Shown piece after piece: positions 13,101 through 28,944 of a stretch of DNA of 64,000 nucleotides. Source of the DNA: Urechis unicinctus (taxonomy: Eukaryota; Annelida; Polychaeta; Xenopneusta; Urechidae); contig CM067354.1 in the NCBI GenBank assembly GCA_034190875.2, positions 52,122,514-52,186,513 of the forward strand, in the 5' to 3' direction. Below the pieces are notes generated by a model. That model did no database searches, had not been told where the DNA came from, and saw only the letters and a program-made list of their open reading frames with translations. Every line of letters begins with the position of its first letter. The stretch's first letter is position 1. Both the position numbers and the translations under genes were made by a program.

Positions 13101-13712
13101 GTCACGTAAAAAGGCGTTGCCATGTCCAAACAACCTCAATAAGCCATTTTGACAAAAGGAAACACGGAATCCAGTGATTACTCTAACGCTACTTGGCCAA
13201 CATGAAAACGATATAACTCAATATAACCAGCGTGATATGTCAAATCCGTACAATCTAGGATAATTTATAACCAATGCATCGTTCACTGCATACTGTAAAA
13301 CAGATCATAGCAAGGAAGTTATCACTGTCTATTCATGCATAGAGGTATATGATCTGGAAGCTTTTCCACACTTTGATTTTGCTTATTTGGGCACGTGATT
13401 TTCCGAAGTTACCCAAAAACGCATCCAGTGAAATATTTACTGGCATGAGAGGTTTATTGCGAGGAACGTTGACATTATCACTCGAGTCATTGTTGCTCTA
13501 AATGGAAGGGGAATTAATTCGGCCCCTGCTTTCTTTGCGTTGTTGAGATGCACACTGCACAAACGGATTTTAATATTGATTTTAGAATCGTTCACATTTC
13601 ATGACGTAATAGATGCTCATGACAAAGTCAATCGGATATAAAGCTGAGCGATTGAAGTTCAAACTGTATGGTTTAAGCAAAGCTAACCATTGGTCTGTTG
13701 TCCTTGAGATAA
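10200..13712 (+). repeat. segment D, copy 1
   Basis: Colinear over its whole length with 28,945-32,818. Particularly well-kept tracts are 10,452-10,540 against 29,203-29,290 (around cgctagaatcggtgatcc) and about 12,200-12,260 against 31,198-31,263 (around gtaatatggagatcac). The segment ends at a shared gtctgttgtccttgag / gcctgttgtccttgag block. Open frames, including the 83-codon minus-strand frame at 11,573-11,824, are not retained in the second copy. Confidence 0.85.
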
Positions 13713-13740
13713 GGCGAGTGTATAGATGTATTTATTAAAT

Positions 13741-13998
13741 ATTATAATGTTCTATGTCATCATTTACGTGGTAAATAAGGGAATTTATAGTTTACTAGTG
13801 CGTCGCATAAACGACCGAACAATCAATTTCATTGATTCGGATGTCTGAGATAGTTGCGGTAATTATAATATTACAATGTACTTTGTCATCAATTACGTGG
13901 TAAATAACTGGAAAGAAAAGTTTGAGTATACTATTGCTTCTCATAAACGACATAACAATCAGTTTCATTAGGTTAGGATATCTTAGAGTTACCGAATG
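13741..13998 (+). repeat. diverged tandem duplication, period about 129 bp
   Basis: Two adjacent copies share tgtcatcatttacgtggtaa / tgtcatcaattacgtggtaa, then cataaacga, then aacaatca.tttcatt. The gtcat landmark lies at 13,756 and 13,885. Segment E in unit 3 has one copy (about 42,308-42,425), whose first part resembles the first copy and whose end resembles the end of the second. Confidence 0.8.
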
Positions 13999-14774
13999 AC
14001 TGGCGATTGCGGCGAAAATACAGGCGAGTAAAAGAGCACAGTATGCATATCATAATTAGAGGTGGAGACTTGCAACTTTATGTTCAGGCATCAGTATGAT
14101 ATAAGTGAGGTGGATTACACAACATATCAGCGTAGTGGCCTCGCTGTAATTTTTATTTACTCCAGAGTCGTTTATGTCTTAGTTGTCTCTAAACAGTATT
14201 ATATATTATAAAATTAACCTTAATCTAAAAGGCTAGGTTATGGAATATACATTTGCTTGGATGTTTGCTCGACACAAGGCCCAAACAACAGCATTAATTA
14301 CTTATCAACGCGCAAGAATACGTTGACCTTTGTCTTAATTCATTCCCGTGCATTTAAAATATATCATAAAGCGACTCGCCTAGAAGGGCGGATATTAAGG
14401 ATGGTAATGATAATTTGCTAAAGCATCTTCAGCATCTATATACGACAGTACAAGATTCATCAATCAAGGTTGAATGCACTTCAGTTCATTTAAGTACGCC
14501 GGTAATACATTATAGGCTGTTGACTGACATTACTCTGCACCTCTCAGAAAATTATTTGACTTTTCATTGTTGAATGCTTCAAAAGATTACTGCAGTGAAC
14601 TATGGATTAAAATGCATTTACATTTGTGATATTTGATTGCTAGTGGGCAGGTATAACACTTTGTTGGCCGTCAAATAATCTGCAGATAACAACTTCCAAA
14701 AGAAATTCAACCTTTCTCTTCCTTTCATGTATAGGATAGAGAGGTTGTTAGGTGTCACAGACTAAGCATCCTCT

Positions 14775-15535
14775 ATGTGTCTAGCAGATGTGACCGAAGG
14801 TTAATCCTGAGGCTCTTCTTCTACTCAATGATGTCGCAAGATAGGATCGTCGCAAAAGTCGATCATTGTCCAACGCTAAGACCGCCTGAAGCAGCACCTG
14901 ATATCAGAGTTATGACGCAAGTGACGCATCACATACACTGAGTATAGAACTGTGACGCAGCGAGCCGGTCGGGACGCTCACAAAAGAGGCATAATTGTCA
15001 AAGGAATCAGCGAGAGGCAATCATCTCAAAATCAATATCAAAATTGATGCTATTACATATGCTATCTTGTTTATGGCTTACATCTGACCATAAGGTGCAA
15101 TCTGTACAGTATGATTGAGTTTGTCCTTTATGTGAATGTATACCATAATGCATTTTTCATCCTTTATTATTAATTATTTACAATCAGCTTATACTGCATA
15201 GCACAGGCATGCGAGGTTGGCCGGATAATCAACTCATGGCCATCGAGAAAACCGTAAAATTAGCTGATTTGCTGATATGCGATCGCGTAAAGGAATACAT
15301 TGAAATCAATGCGAACAAATAAAACGCGCAAATGCCATTATCTTCACATTCCGATGCAATTCGAGTTCCTAATTGGATCTCAAAGGGACGTTTATTGTTC
15401 ATTTAGCTAAGCCAAATGATGGTTATAACAATTTCTGTGTCGCGGCCGTGGCGTTTATATGCCATATTCTGGATATGCGTATATTTATATGGTTAAAGTA
15501 GGCTGCTGCAGCATATATATGCTTGTACCAGATGT
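14775..15535 (+). repeat. E subunit, single copy in unit 1
   Basis: The subunit is bounded on both sides by a cagatgtgac(c/g)g motif, at about 14,786 and 15,529. Unit 3 has two head-to-tail versions (42,811-43,458 and 43,459-44,200) bounded by the same motif, followed by a third boundary at about 44,214. Confidence 0.75.
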
Positions 15536-16327
15536 GACGGGCGTAAAATATTTTTTGTCAATTAAAAGTACCATTAGTACTTGCAGGGAGCTTGTGTTTC
15601 ACCGTGAGTAGATTGTTTTAATACAGATGACTGAATACTATATTGTAAACGGAAGTTGACTACAGCTCCATTATTTCACAATGATGGATTACAACCTCGG
15701 CTAACGTTACATATAGACGATATACTCTATCTGTGCTCTTGTGATATTTAACAGCAATATGTCGGTACGGGTTTGTTCACATCATTTCGTTAAACGCATA
15801 GGCATTATAAAAACAAACGGTTAATTCGCACAATTTCGATGCTTAAAAGAACGAATAATGAATATGCGGTATGGTATTGAGAACTATAGAACAGTTCGCT
15901 TGTTGCTTAGGTTCCGTCCAAGTGCAATGTGACGTTGTTCTCATTTCCGAAATATGAAAGATCGCCGATCACCGATTGTGACAATTGTACAAGCTAAATA
16001 TCCCCTATGAAATAGTGTATGTTTAATTTCGTATACAACAACTCGTCATTGTGCAAAAGAAAGATCTGTCATCCTGGTGATGTTATTTGAAACGGTTCAA
16101 ACATATTGTTTCATTTTCAGCTGTGTGGTTTATGTGTGCATGTAAGTGTACATTTTACGATGCGTCAGGTATGGATCGAGGCTTCTTTTCACGGTTTTTC
16201 AATATAATCTCAGGAAAGACATCTCAGCGTTATGCTCTGCAAATCCTGCGCCATGTTTCGGCTTTCGTACAGTCAACATGGGACTAAGGTACATATATGC
16301 TGATATAAAGAAATGCAACTGTTGTTG

Positions 16328-16439
<112 letters not shown>

Positions 16440-16469
16440 TTATATATTCGGCCCCCAATTAAGCAGTCA

Positions 16470-20060
<3,591 letters not shown>

Positions 20061-20074
20061 CGATAGTAGCCATT

Positions 20075-21450
20075 TGTCATGTTGATTAAGATATGTGTAC
20101 CTAGTTTAAGGTTGAGACATTCCTCAAATGAAGCATTGCGAATGCACAAAGTATGCTGACGGACATTACAAGCTAATCCAAATGATATATATACATCTGA
20201 CATAGACCTTTCATTGTATAAGACAATATGAATACAATTGTCCATAAGGCCGCTTACTGCTCTGTAAAATAGGCAATATTAAATAATTCAGGCAACTGTT
20301 TACCGCTACAAGTACAGTATACACATAATTCCATATTCAACTGGTAAAAATTAGAAAGTTTAAATTTATATATATATTATCTAAAAATTCATAGGAAATC
20401 ATATATTCCGCAAGATTGCAACGCCTTGTTGAATGATGAAATTGATGGAGTATTGGAATCTATAAAGTTGATGAATGTGCTACTGACCTGTCATGCATTG
20501 TTGTTCCTCTCCCGAGCAAGCGTAAAAATCTGGTGGAGGCAGCAGTGTAAGGTGTACAGTCGCAGTAAGGTAATGATGGAGGCGAGAATGTCCAGAAGAG
20601 ATTTAATATATTTGTTATTGAATCAATCAATCAATCAATCATACAGAAGTTTGACGTGTAACCTTTGGGATATTAAAGACAGCCTTCCACTGTGTATTTG
20701 CAATGTCAGCACTATTTCGTGATTAGAGCTTCCATTCTCGACACTAAGGTCCTTACAAAATGTACAGATAGCAACAGGTATGGGAATTTGCTATACCTCG
20801 TACATTTTGAGCACCCAATTGAGATTGTTCCGTACTCCGATATACCATATTATGTCTATATCATATTTCCTTTCATTAATGGCGAGGGATCGAAATATAC
20901 TCAATATCGATTTTGTGAATATCAACAAATATATTTTACATATGATGCGAGACAATGAAAAGCAACAGATGCAGTATTATTTATTTGCACATACACTCAC
21001 CTATTTGCTATATACTTACATTTAGACGCTGTGTTTGCCAGTTTGACAACTCAAAAACAACGCGTTGGTAGATAAAAAAAGGGCCAGCCATCAGAGTATA
21101 GTCAGCTACACGAGCGCCAGGCATATTAAATCATTCGTACTATGTTTGTAAGCCGTGTTCGTGTGGTTAAAACAATGCACCCCTACCTTTCAATAGAGAT
21201 GTGCTATGCGCACCGATAAGCTCGGGCCTGATGTTCAATAGTGTAGATCTCGCTAGTTCTCGAATCAGCTGACACTCCATGACTTGGCCTATCCACCCGG
21301 TAAGCGTTTGCTGCAGTCCAAATAATGTGTTGTATACAATATATGTAATAGTATTGTCTGAACACCAAATATGATTACATTTTAATATTGATCCTAAGTT
21401 ATTTGATCATCGGTCAAATGCCATCCGGCACGCTATCATATTCAGATTCG
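20075..21450 (+). repeat. segment G, copy 1
   Basis: Colinear with 55,677-55,960 and then 56,835-57,965. Unit 3 has about 870 bp more between the two parts. A 58-codon open stretch is aligned without indels between 20,780 and 57,265. My hand count of substitutions there is 9, 6 and 7 at codon positions 1, 2 and 3, the even pattern expected of non-coding DNA. The segment ends at a shared tcggtcaaatgcc block. Confidence 0.85.
20621..20641 (+). repeat. (AATC)n microsatellite
   Basis: Five tandem aatc units. The paralogous position near 57,051-57,066 also carries tandem aatc units, so this short microsatellite predates the split of the two G segments. Confidence 0.9.
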
Positions 21451-22349
21451 GGGTGCAGACTTGGAGGCATACACGTTCAATTTCATTCAATGTTGTAAAC
21501 AAATCTATTTATAAAGACGACTATCACCATGTGGTGCATGATCGAGTGGCCTTATTGCACATTTGCTATTCTTATTGGTATTTATTTGCCATTGATTTTT
21601 CTTGGCACTATAATTATCATATGATGAAGATTTTTCCACAGCACACTCGAACCACACCTTTTACATATAGAGGCAGCATAAGAATATTGATGTAAGTGTG
21701 CGACAGACGTATAGGTATGCTACGTTACGCCTCGCGAAACAAACCCCTTTGTAATAAAAAGCAAAAATGACAGCCCTTTACTACGGTGCAATATAAACTA
21801 TGCAATAATCATCGCATGTGTGAATATATGCTGCGCATTCCATCCATTTTACTAAATCCATCCTAGGCGCTACAAAACGTGCCGAACCGGCGCAACTATT
21901 ATCACTCCGACCCGGTTCTTGATTATAATATTGATCGAACGTGGATATGCCCCTCACTCCTGACATTTTGTGTAACATTGTAACGGCAGGGAATCTAACG
22001 GATGGTCACACGTAACGGCCTGAGAGCATCTCTTTATTACCCTCATGGTGCTGCTGAAATGATATATATAACGCCGAGTAACGATGTATGTGCCAAAACA
22101 ATGATTCATCCTTTGCGGCATATAATTGTGATCTCTGTTTCAATCGATTGACCGATTCTGACATGTCCTGAGTAACTGATCATGAGCATCGTACCTGGAA
22201 TTCATGTCGACGGAGTTCATGAGCGATTTAGGCAACTATATTTTGAATTCATTTCGAAATGCTTGGTTTGGGCTTGTGCTTGCACCGAAACTATACGCGC
22301 GCCGTACTTAACAAGAAAAGCATTCTACAGGAGACAGAGAGCTTGATCA
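21451..22349. other. spacer between macro-units 1 and 2
   Basis: Homology to unit 3 stops just after tcggtcaaatgcc, and homology between units 1 and 2 in segment B starts at about 22,350. Nothing else is recognised here. Confidence 0.5.
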
Positions 22350-24870
22350 ATTTCCAAATATCAGGCTTTATGTTGTTTTTTATCAAACCAAAATGGAGAA
22401 AAACACTTTAACACACAGTTGCTGAATACAAAAGCCAAGCTATTGCAAAGTGAATACAATATTTGTTATATGTTCTTACTTTATCAATGTAATGTTCTCT
22501 AGATACATTAAATGGTGGAATAAATAATTTTCTGTGGTTAAAGCTGTGCAATGTGTTATTACTCTGGTGTTCCTTGCTGTCAGGGACGTTCAATTGTGAT
22601 GCTAGTCAAGCGAAGAGAGACCTTATAAATATGCGTAATCAGATGAAGCTGAATACTGTCGGGTTTCCATTTATGGATACGCTCTTTATAACTCTAGGTC
22701 TAACGACTAAGGACGTCGCTATGCAAGTTATACTTACTTCATTTTTATTTATTCTTATCCATAAATGTAACCGCTAATATACTTTGCAATACGATTTTCG
22801 TTGGCTGCTACAACCAAAAGACTGAAAACAAGACGCACTAAGAAACTGAAATAGCATTGCCAATGATTTCGTGGATACTTTTGGCATCGTTACGCTGTGA
22901 ATATGCTGTATATTAAAGATTATTCTATCTTTTAGCCACAATAGACTGTATAATTGGGGTGATTGGTATGATGTATTCCGATTATATGCATTCCTTTATA
23001 AATTATATAGACCAATTGGCCAAAGTGGGTAGTCAAAATGGCTATCAATCAACTGCCTTATTTGGCGGGGCAAGCGAGACGTCTTTTTACAGTGTGAATA
23101 TCATTGGTGTTGCAATATAAGAGCAAAATATCTTCGGCATTTAATGTCAATCAGAAATTACGCGTTCATACCTTATTCCGGTGTGAGTTTGATTCTGAAC
23201 ATGCCCAGGTATTGTATTGCGCTAGGTTTATATTCCATAAAAATTAATTCTTGGGCAACTTCAATGAAGCTAAATCACACTGTCGTGTTCCTGTGGGCAT
23301 AGGTGACCTCCTAAGAAGACTAGAATAGCAGTGATTGCAGTACCCTTCGAGAAATAGAAGGATTATATGGCCAGCATTACCAAGGTGAATGAATGATGTC
23401 GAATTATTGAATCATGTATTTGTTAATTGTTAAAAACAACCTTGATTGCATTAAGCTCCAACTAAAATTAGTTTCATGATTGACAGCGTGAAATTTTTCG
23501 CTTTGAAGGCATGTTATTTTCAGATAATAAAACTAAGTTGAATACTTAGAATACGATTAAGCTAACTTTTCGAAGCGCTATATCGCCTCAACAAATTGAA
23601 TAATTTCATGCAACAAATAATCAGTTACTGGTCAATCGGTGTGCATTTATAGCAACATGAAGCAGTTATGGAGATCTGCAACATCCAATATGCACTACAA
23701 AACTCCGCAGATCAATACATGTCATAGATTGCTTGAGTTATGCTGCTAAAATGAATGCGATCAGCTCAAGCAGGGGAGCAACAATCTACATTTTCCCAGA
23801 CTTACCCATAATGTTTGACAAAATCAGACGTTCACACATCTGCAGTTAACCTTATTTAGCTTCCGGCAATATCAATGACCTGATATTATGTGAAAATAAC
23901 GTTATTATGTTGCACTAAATTGTCGTATGAGATCAATTATTATTGACATTCGTCATGTATTACATTAAGCGGTTGTTTGAGCTCTAATGCTAAGCATCCA
24001 TGCATGGCATATGGTCGCCATCACATTCAAGTGTGAAGAATAATATACAGCATCAATGTGATGGCGAATTCACAATTATGTAATGCGGAAGGTAACCACA
24101 ACAATGTGATGCTGCTTCTAACTCATGATTAATCATCTTCTCAGCGTTTAAAGTGTTGCAAAATGTGCTGGAGTGAAATGTCAAACATTGGTGCGAGTGA
24201 ACGCATTTCAATTCAATGGGCCGTGGTCAGTACAGTGAAATGGGATGAGATACAGAGTAGCACTTTAGAGCTCTAAGGCTCGAATTCCTTTTATAGAAAA
24301 TGCATTATATAGAGATGATTATATATGTTAAACAGAGAATAATACATTCCTCAACCTTGAGCACTTAGTACATAAAATAATGATACATCGAATGTTATCG
24401 ATGCCACCATGTAATCGTACGGAACGTTGGAAATTCTTCTATGTTTCTGGCACAAGATTGATGATAGCGTATACCTGAGTGGACACTTCATTTATGTAGT
24501 ACCGGGGCTTAAATTACCCTGCGCCATAATGTTCGGAGCAATGTGCGTCAATGTCAGTCCTGAACCAATTAGCGTCAATTTCAGTCCTGAACAGTACCTT
24601 AAACCGAGTTGCAAATACCACACAGTCAATCGTTTACAATTTGTCAGTAGCATAGAGAAACCCCCGACCTTTCTAATCGTTCAATAAACCACTCGAGCAA
24701 ATAAAGAGAATAGAAGCTAATCACATGTAGCGTATGTAATGTCACATTGCGTTTGCTGAGATGCATATGATAGTGGCGTTAATCGAATTGCCTCAAGGCT
24801 CGGCGGTTAATACATTGCTTATAGGTAAGCGGACTAACCATGAATCAGGGTAATATTTTCAAAGAATCAA
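22350..24870 (+). repeat. segment B, copy 2
   Basis: Colinear with 4,219-6,640. It has a single copy of the element tandemly duplicated at 5,255-5,380, and about 100 bp of extra sequence at each of 23,343-23,445 and 23,935-24,045. Confidence 0.85.
24545..24598 (+). repeat. 27-bp tandem duplication
   Basis: gcgtcaat(g/t)tcagtcctgaac occurs at 24,545 and again at 24,572. The paralogous place in unit 1 (about 6,379-6,400) has it once. Confidence 0.85.
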
Positions 24871-24890
24871 ATTACATATTGCAGGAGCTA
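24560..24890 (+). repeat. four-copy subrepeat, copy 2
   Basis: The second member of the family described at 6,380. It contains aaccactcgagcaaataaag, gtcacattgcg and ttgcctcaaggc in the same order. Confidence 0.75.
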
Positions 24891-24896
24891 CTTATT

Positions 24897-25340
24897 TATG
24901 GTTGCTAGTCGGTGCTCTAGTGCTAAAAATATAAGCGTGACCAATGAATCAGAGTTATTTTCGTCGTCATCTGATTCATATGCAGTTAGAAATACACAAC
25001 AGCAAATGATAACTTGCTCAATGTGACTGCAGATGGCCCAATTACGTGATGCGTAACGTAACCATAACAAAGATATGTTGACAAACGTAGCAGCCATGCT
25101 ATGAAAATGTAAGTGACAGTGAACAAATATTGATTCACTGTGCCGTGGTTAGGGAAATGGGATGAGATTCAGAATAGCACTTGACAATTCGAGTGCTGTA
25201 AGGCTCGAATAATCGTGTTTAGAATATATTTGTTGCATGTAAAATAGTAAATGAATTTTTACAGCAAGGATATTATGTACAATGAGTGGTACTTACGACA
25301 TAACATTGTGATATATGCAATGAATTCGATGTTTTCCTGA
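24897..25340 (+). repeat. segment C, copy 2, left part
   Basis: Matches 8,340-8,670. About 100 bp (25,020-25,120) that is absent from copy 1 contains a cccaattacgtgatgcgtaacg block. That block is related to 5,940 and 24,067, another trace of older tandem duplication. Confidence 0.75.
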
Positions 25341-25354
25341 ACTGAATCGTCGAT

Positions 25355-26060
25355 TTGTATGTTAATTGTGTACAATTGTTCCGTGGCCTTAAGCAACCCT
25401 AAACCTACCTTTATTATTCAACGAACCCCTCGAGCAAATTAAGAGAATCAGACTTAATCTCATTTAATGTATAAAGCGTCACATTGAATGGTCTGGGATG
25501 CATATAAACATTGCGCCGTTCCTATTGCCTCAAGGCTTGCAGTTAATTCAATTACCAATATGTTAGTGGACTAACCCTTAAGGCGGGCAATTTTCTCCAC
25601 GAATCGAATTACATATCGTAGAAAGTAAATCAAATGAAAAGCAAGCAGTTCGTATCGGCATGCAACAACAGTAGATGCGTTATATCAATCATGGCGTTAA
25701 ATATTGATTTGATGAAACAACACTAATGCATGCTAGGTATTCCATGGTAATCTCACTATATGCCGCCAGAATGATGCTACAAGGAGTGTATAATTAGCAA
25801 AATGCGACGGGCCGTAACTAAATTATAATCGGTGTAGCATTTTGGCGAGTATTCAGCTAAAATCACATGTCTGTTTTTGCGCATGTAACAATGCTACGCT
25901 ACCATAGAAGACATATACCGTTCAAATGTTGACACTTGGTTGAATGACAAATGTCCTTGAAGGCAATTATTTAACACTACAGAGCCACCTTGACTGATCT
26001 GCATGGAAAAAATCCCGGACGTTATCCAGACTCGTTTGGGATTGTTTGTTATCAATGGAA
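25355..26060 (+). repeat. four-copy subrepeat, copy 3 (extended)
   Basis: Matches 37,640-37,960 closely (shared tgttaattgtgtacaatt, cgaacccctcgagcaaat, ggactaacccttaaggcgg). Further right it matches 6,900-7,265 of unit 1. It interrupts segment C in unit 2. Confidence 0.8.
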
Positions 26061-26100
26061 TGAACGGAAAGCTTTCTGTAAAAACGTAATTTCGCAAATA

Positions 26101-27070
26101 ATTTTTTGTTTCAATTAATAATTAACTCTATTTGAAAATCGAATGCATGTGTCGTTCTTGTGGTCAGTCAATAAATCAGTTCTTTTTATAGAGATTCGTA
26201 TGAGCGTCAAACCATTACATTTGTGGCGAATTCCTAGAATGGATTAGCATTGATTTACCAACCTCCATTGAAGTCCAAGCTACACTTATACCGCAAAATT
26301 ATTTTGGGTTATGCTGCAAAATGAATAATTTTCATGTCTATCTTGGTAGGGTAACATATGTAACATATGGCCTGCTAAATTTATTTGTAGACACAGTGCA
26401 TAACAACCAATTTGTCCTCAAATGAATACACTCTAGCATCCCATTAAGATATATACACTATGTACAGTTACTTATTCGATATCAGTAGTCAATTTTTTTA
26501 AATTTTGAAGAAGTTTTTTTGGATACATTAGTGATCAAACGCATGAGTCATAAAACCTATACACATTAAACAAACCATAAAAAAACCTTTTATCTTAAAA
26601 CGGTCAAAAAGTTCGAAAAGTGAACGCAAAGTCGTTCGCTTACATTTGAGATCGGTTTCATCTTGATGCGCCCAAAATACACAAGTGGGTTGTATCAGTT
26701 TTGGCAAGTAGTCGCTGATAAATGCATCTGCTATCAAACGTATTAGTTCAATAGGTATCCATATTAGTCCATTTATGTATATTGTGTTACCTTTTTCAGA
26801 CACTGTTTATACAAACGTTTGCAATATGTCGCATTAAGCTTCATAGGCGCGTTATTTCATCTATATATTCCTGCGATATTTTAGGTTGTTATCCAACAAA
26901 GTACCTATCTAGGTAAACGAGTCTCAATTGTCAATTAATGTTTCTATCATATACGGACATGCAGAAACTAACCTATTGATAAGAACAATTGCCGTGTGAC
27001 ACCTCTTTGACTATGTTGTAATCCTTGGTCGTCGACTTTGAAAGATTAACCCCTTAACAACAATCAATGA
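26101..27070 (+). repeat. segment C, copy 2, right part
   Basis: Continues the match to unit 1 (about 8,670-9,290), with aaaccattacattt, gcattgatttacc, and gacacctct with the ggtcgtc block at the end. About 300 bp within (26,620-26,990) has no clear match in unit 1. Confidence 0.7.
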
Positions 27071-27195
27071 CAATGTACATTTATCACTCTTGTATCATGA
27101 ATTTAAAGGTAAAAACAATTATCCATCTGTCTATTCCACCATCCAATGGTACTCATCGGCAATCAATGAAATCCGGCTGATTTATATATATCATT

Positions 27196-28660
27196 TGCCT
27201 TTAGTTATTTGACGCGGACGGTACCTGCCATTAATTGTACAACAACTGGGCATGTCGTATAAACATTTATGCACGCGATTCACATCACAATATTAATTGT
27301 TGACTTTGGATATTCTCACAAAAAAGTTTGAATACAAAAGGGGCTCCGGAATTTGCCAGAGCGATGTGATAACAGTTGTGAATATTGAGTATTTTTTTCT
27401 ACTAGGACTGTATGATTGGTGTGCAATTGATATAAATCATTAAGGGTCAATTGGCCAAACTCTGAACTCTTCATAACACGCTCAAGCTATAAATTACGAA
27501 GCTATTATGATAAGGCTAACGGCCAGATTCTTCATTGTGTAGTTACCTGAATAATACTTTCGCAAATATCATCACTGTGTTCGAATCGCTGCGACTGAGG
27601 GACCATAGACATGGTCACATGACCCATTGAGTTTTTGCCACGTATACCATGCTTCTTGGAGGTATTGTGGGTGTCATAGGCAATGGGTCTTTCCTGCAGC
27701 TTGACACAACATGCATAACTACCACTTTTTTTCTACATTTCGGGATTGGTTGATGCTTACTGTTACCAACACATCTAATCGGAAATATTGGATTTCAGGC
27801 ATTATTCATTTGCTCTTTCAAGCGAAGAATAACGATGCGTTTAGGATCGGGCTCTAGTACACCATGTTTAATGATTCATAGATGTGTATTGACAAAAATC
27901 GATGACAATAAAACAAACTGCATCCCATTGTCAACCGGTAATGGGAATGGTTTTAAATTGCTGGTAGACCTGTCAATGTTATTTAAATTTATCGAGATAA
28001 CCGTGGTTATTATTGTTCTCATACATCACTTGATAGTTATTACTTCAGCGGCACAGTAAAAATACAAAATGGTTACACGCCGATCGACCTGTTTTGGAGC
28101 TTTTTTCCTATGGTTTATTCAGATGTGTTCTTTGCAATATGCGATCAAATACAGATAATTTGTGGCCAGAACCTGCAAATTCATCGGGTGAATAAAGATA
28201 AATATAGCGCATTTGAATGATTATAATGATAGATTGAATCTGGTCATATGCAGCTGACAAGTATAAAACACGGCTGATGGTTCAGTTATTTGCAAATAAA
28301 AGGCTTTTAAAGCGAGATATAATTAGTGTAATTACATAAAGAGCCAGTCTTTTTACTATCGCTGTATAATAGGTTTTCGTATTATTGAATTTGGCATCGC
28401 TTTCTATTGCTCGAAACCCATCATTGCTGCATATACTATGTATCAATGAAATGTAATGTGCCATCACACACTGAGTATTCCTCGTGCTGATTACGAATAA
28501 AATAGCAACTAGGGCATTAAGTTATCCACGTATCGACGTTCAAGACACGACATCAACAGCTGTTGAGAGTAGCAAAACATTTTGGACTGCGTTGGAGAGG
28601 TCAATTTTTGTTCTATGGCGTGGTTGGGAAACGCATAAGTCCTCGCCGAATATGTTGATT
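27196..28660 (+). repeat. C/D junction block, copy 2
   Basis: 27,196-27,550 matches 38,205-38,560 (gcgatgtgataacag, tgaatattgagtat). 27,650-27,830 matches 39,430-39,610 (attgtgggtgtcatagg, cagcttgacacaacatgc). 27,830-28,660 matches both 9,280-10,030 and 39,610-40,340. Unit 1 lacks the first two parts. Confidence 0.8.
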
Positions 28661-28944
28661 TGTATAGTTGCAATTAATGTTTTAGTTTAGGAACTACTGG
28701 GTGGCTGTGTGTGGCATTTCGCAGCTTTCTCAACTTCTTGTGATAACGACGTTATCATGGTATTTCTAATGTTTTAGCCGCCCAGGAGGCACATTCAATG
28801 GCGCTATATTCATTAGCTTTTGACCAATGTCTGCCCCTCCTTGTTTTTTTATGAATTAGCTGCGCATTGCATAAGGCACCATTGTGGCGGCCTTACTGCG
28901 CACAGTCGCTTTAAATATTTTCTAGCTTATGAAGAACAAATTGC

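Larger units (their letters stand above)
13741..16290 (+). repeat. segment E, copy 1
   Basis: Colinear with 42,308-44,855. It starts at a ttctatgtcat...tttacgtggtaa block and ends at a gtcaacatggg / gtaaacatggg block. It contains one copy of an internal subunit (14,775-15,520) that is present twice in the other E. Immediately downstream, copy 1 has a long (AT)n run where copy 2 has only a short AT-rich sequence. Confidence 0.85.

Noticed and set aside
20426-20722. 98-codon frame with partial frame conservation at 56,870
   Set aside because: The second copy reaches a stop after about 32 codons, and most differences change the amino acid.
20780-21025. 81-codon frame aligned without indels to 57,265-57,462, at first suggestive of a conserved peptide
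   Set aside because: A hand count over 58 codons gives 9, 6 and 7 substitutions at codon positions 1, 2 and 3, mostly amino-acid changing, and the C-terminal ends diverge. This is the neutral pattern.
27650-27740. Peptide IVGVIGNGSF in two copies (also 39,430-39,480), resembling a first transmembrane helix of a class A receptor
   Set aside because: The match is about ten residues, the frames differ outside it, no other receptor motif is nearby and unit 1 lacks the block. Probably chance.
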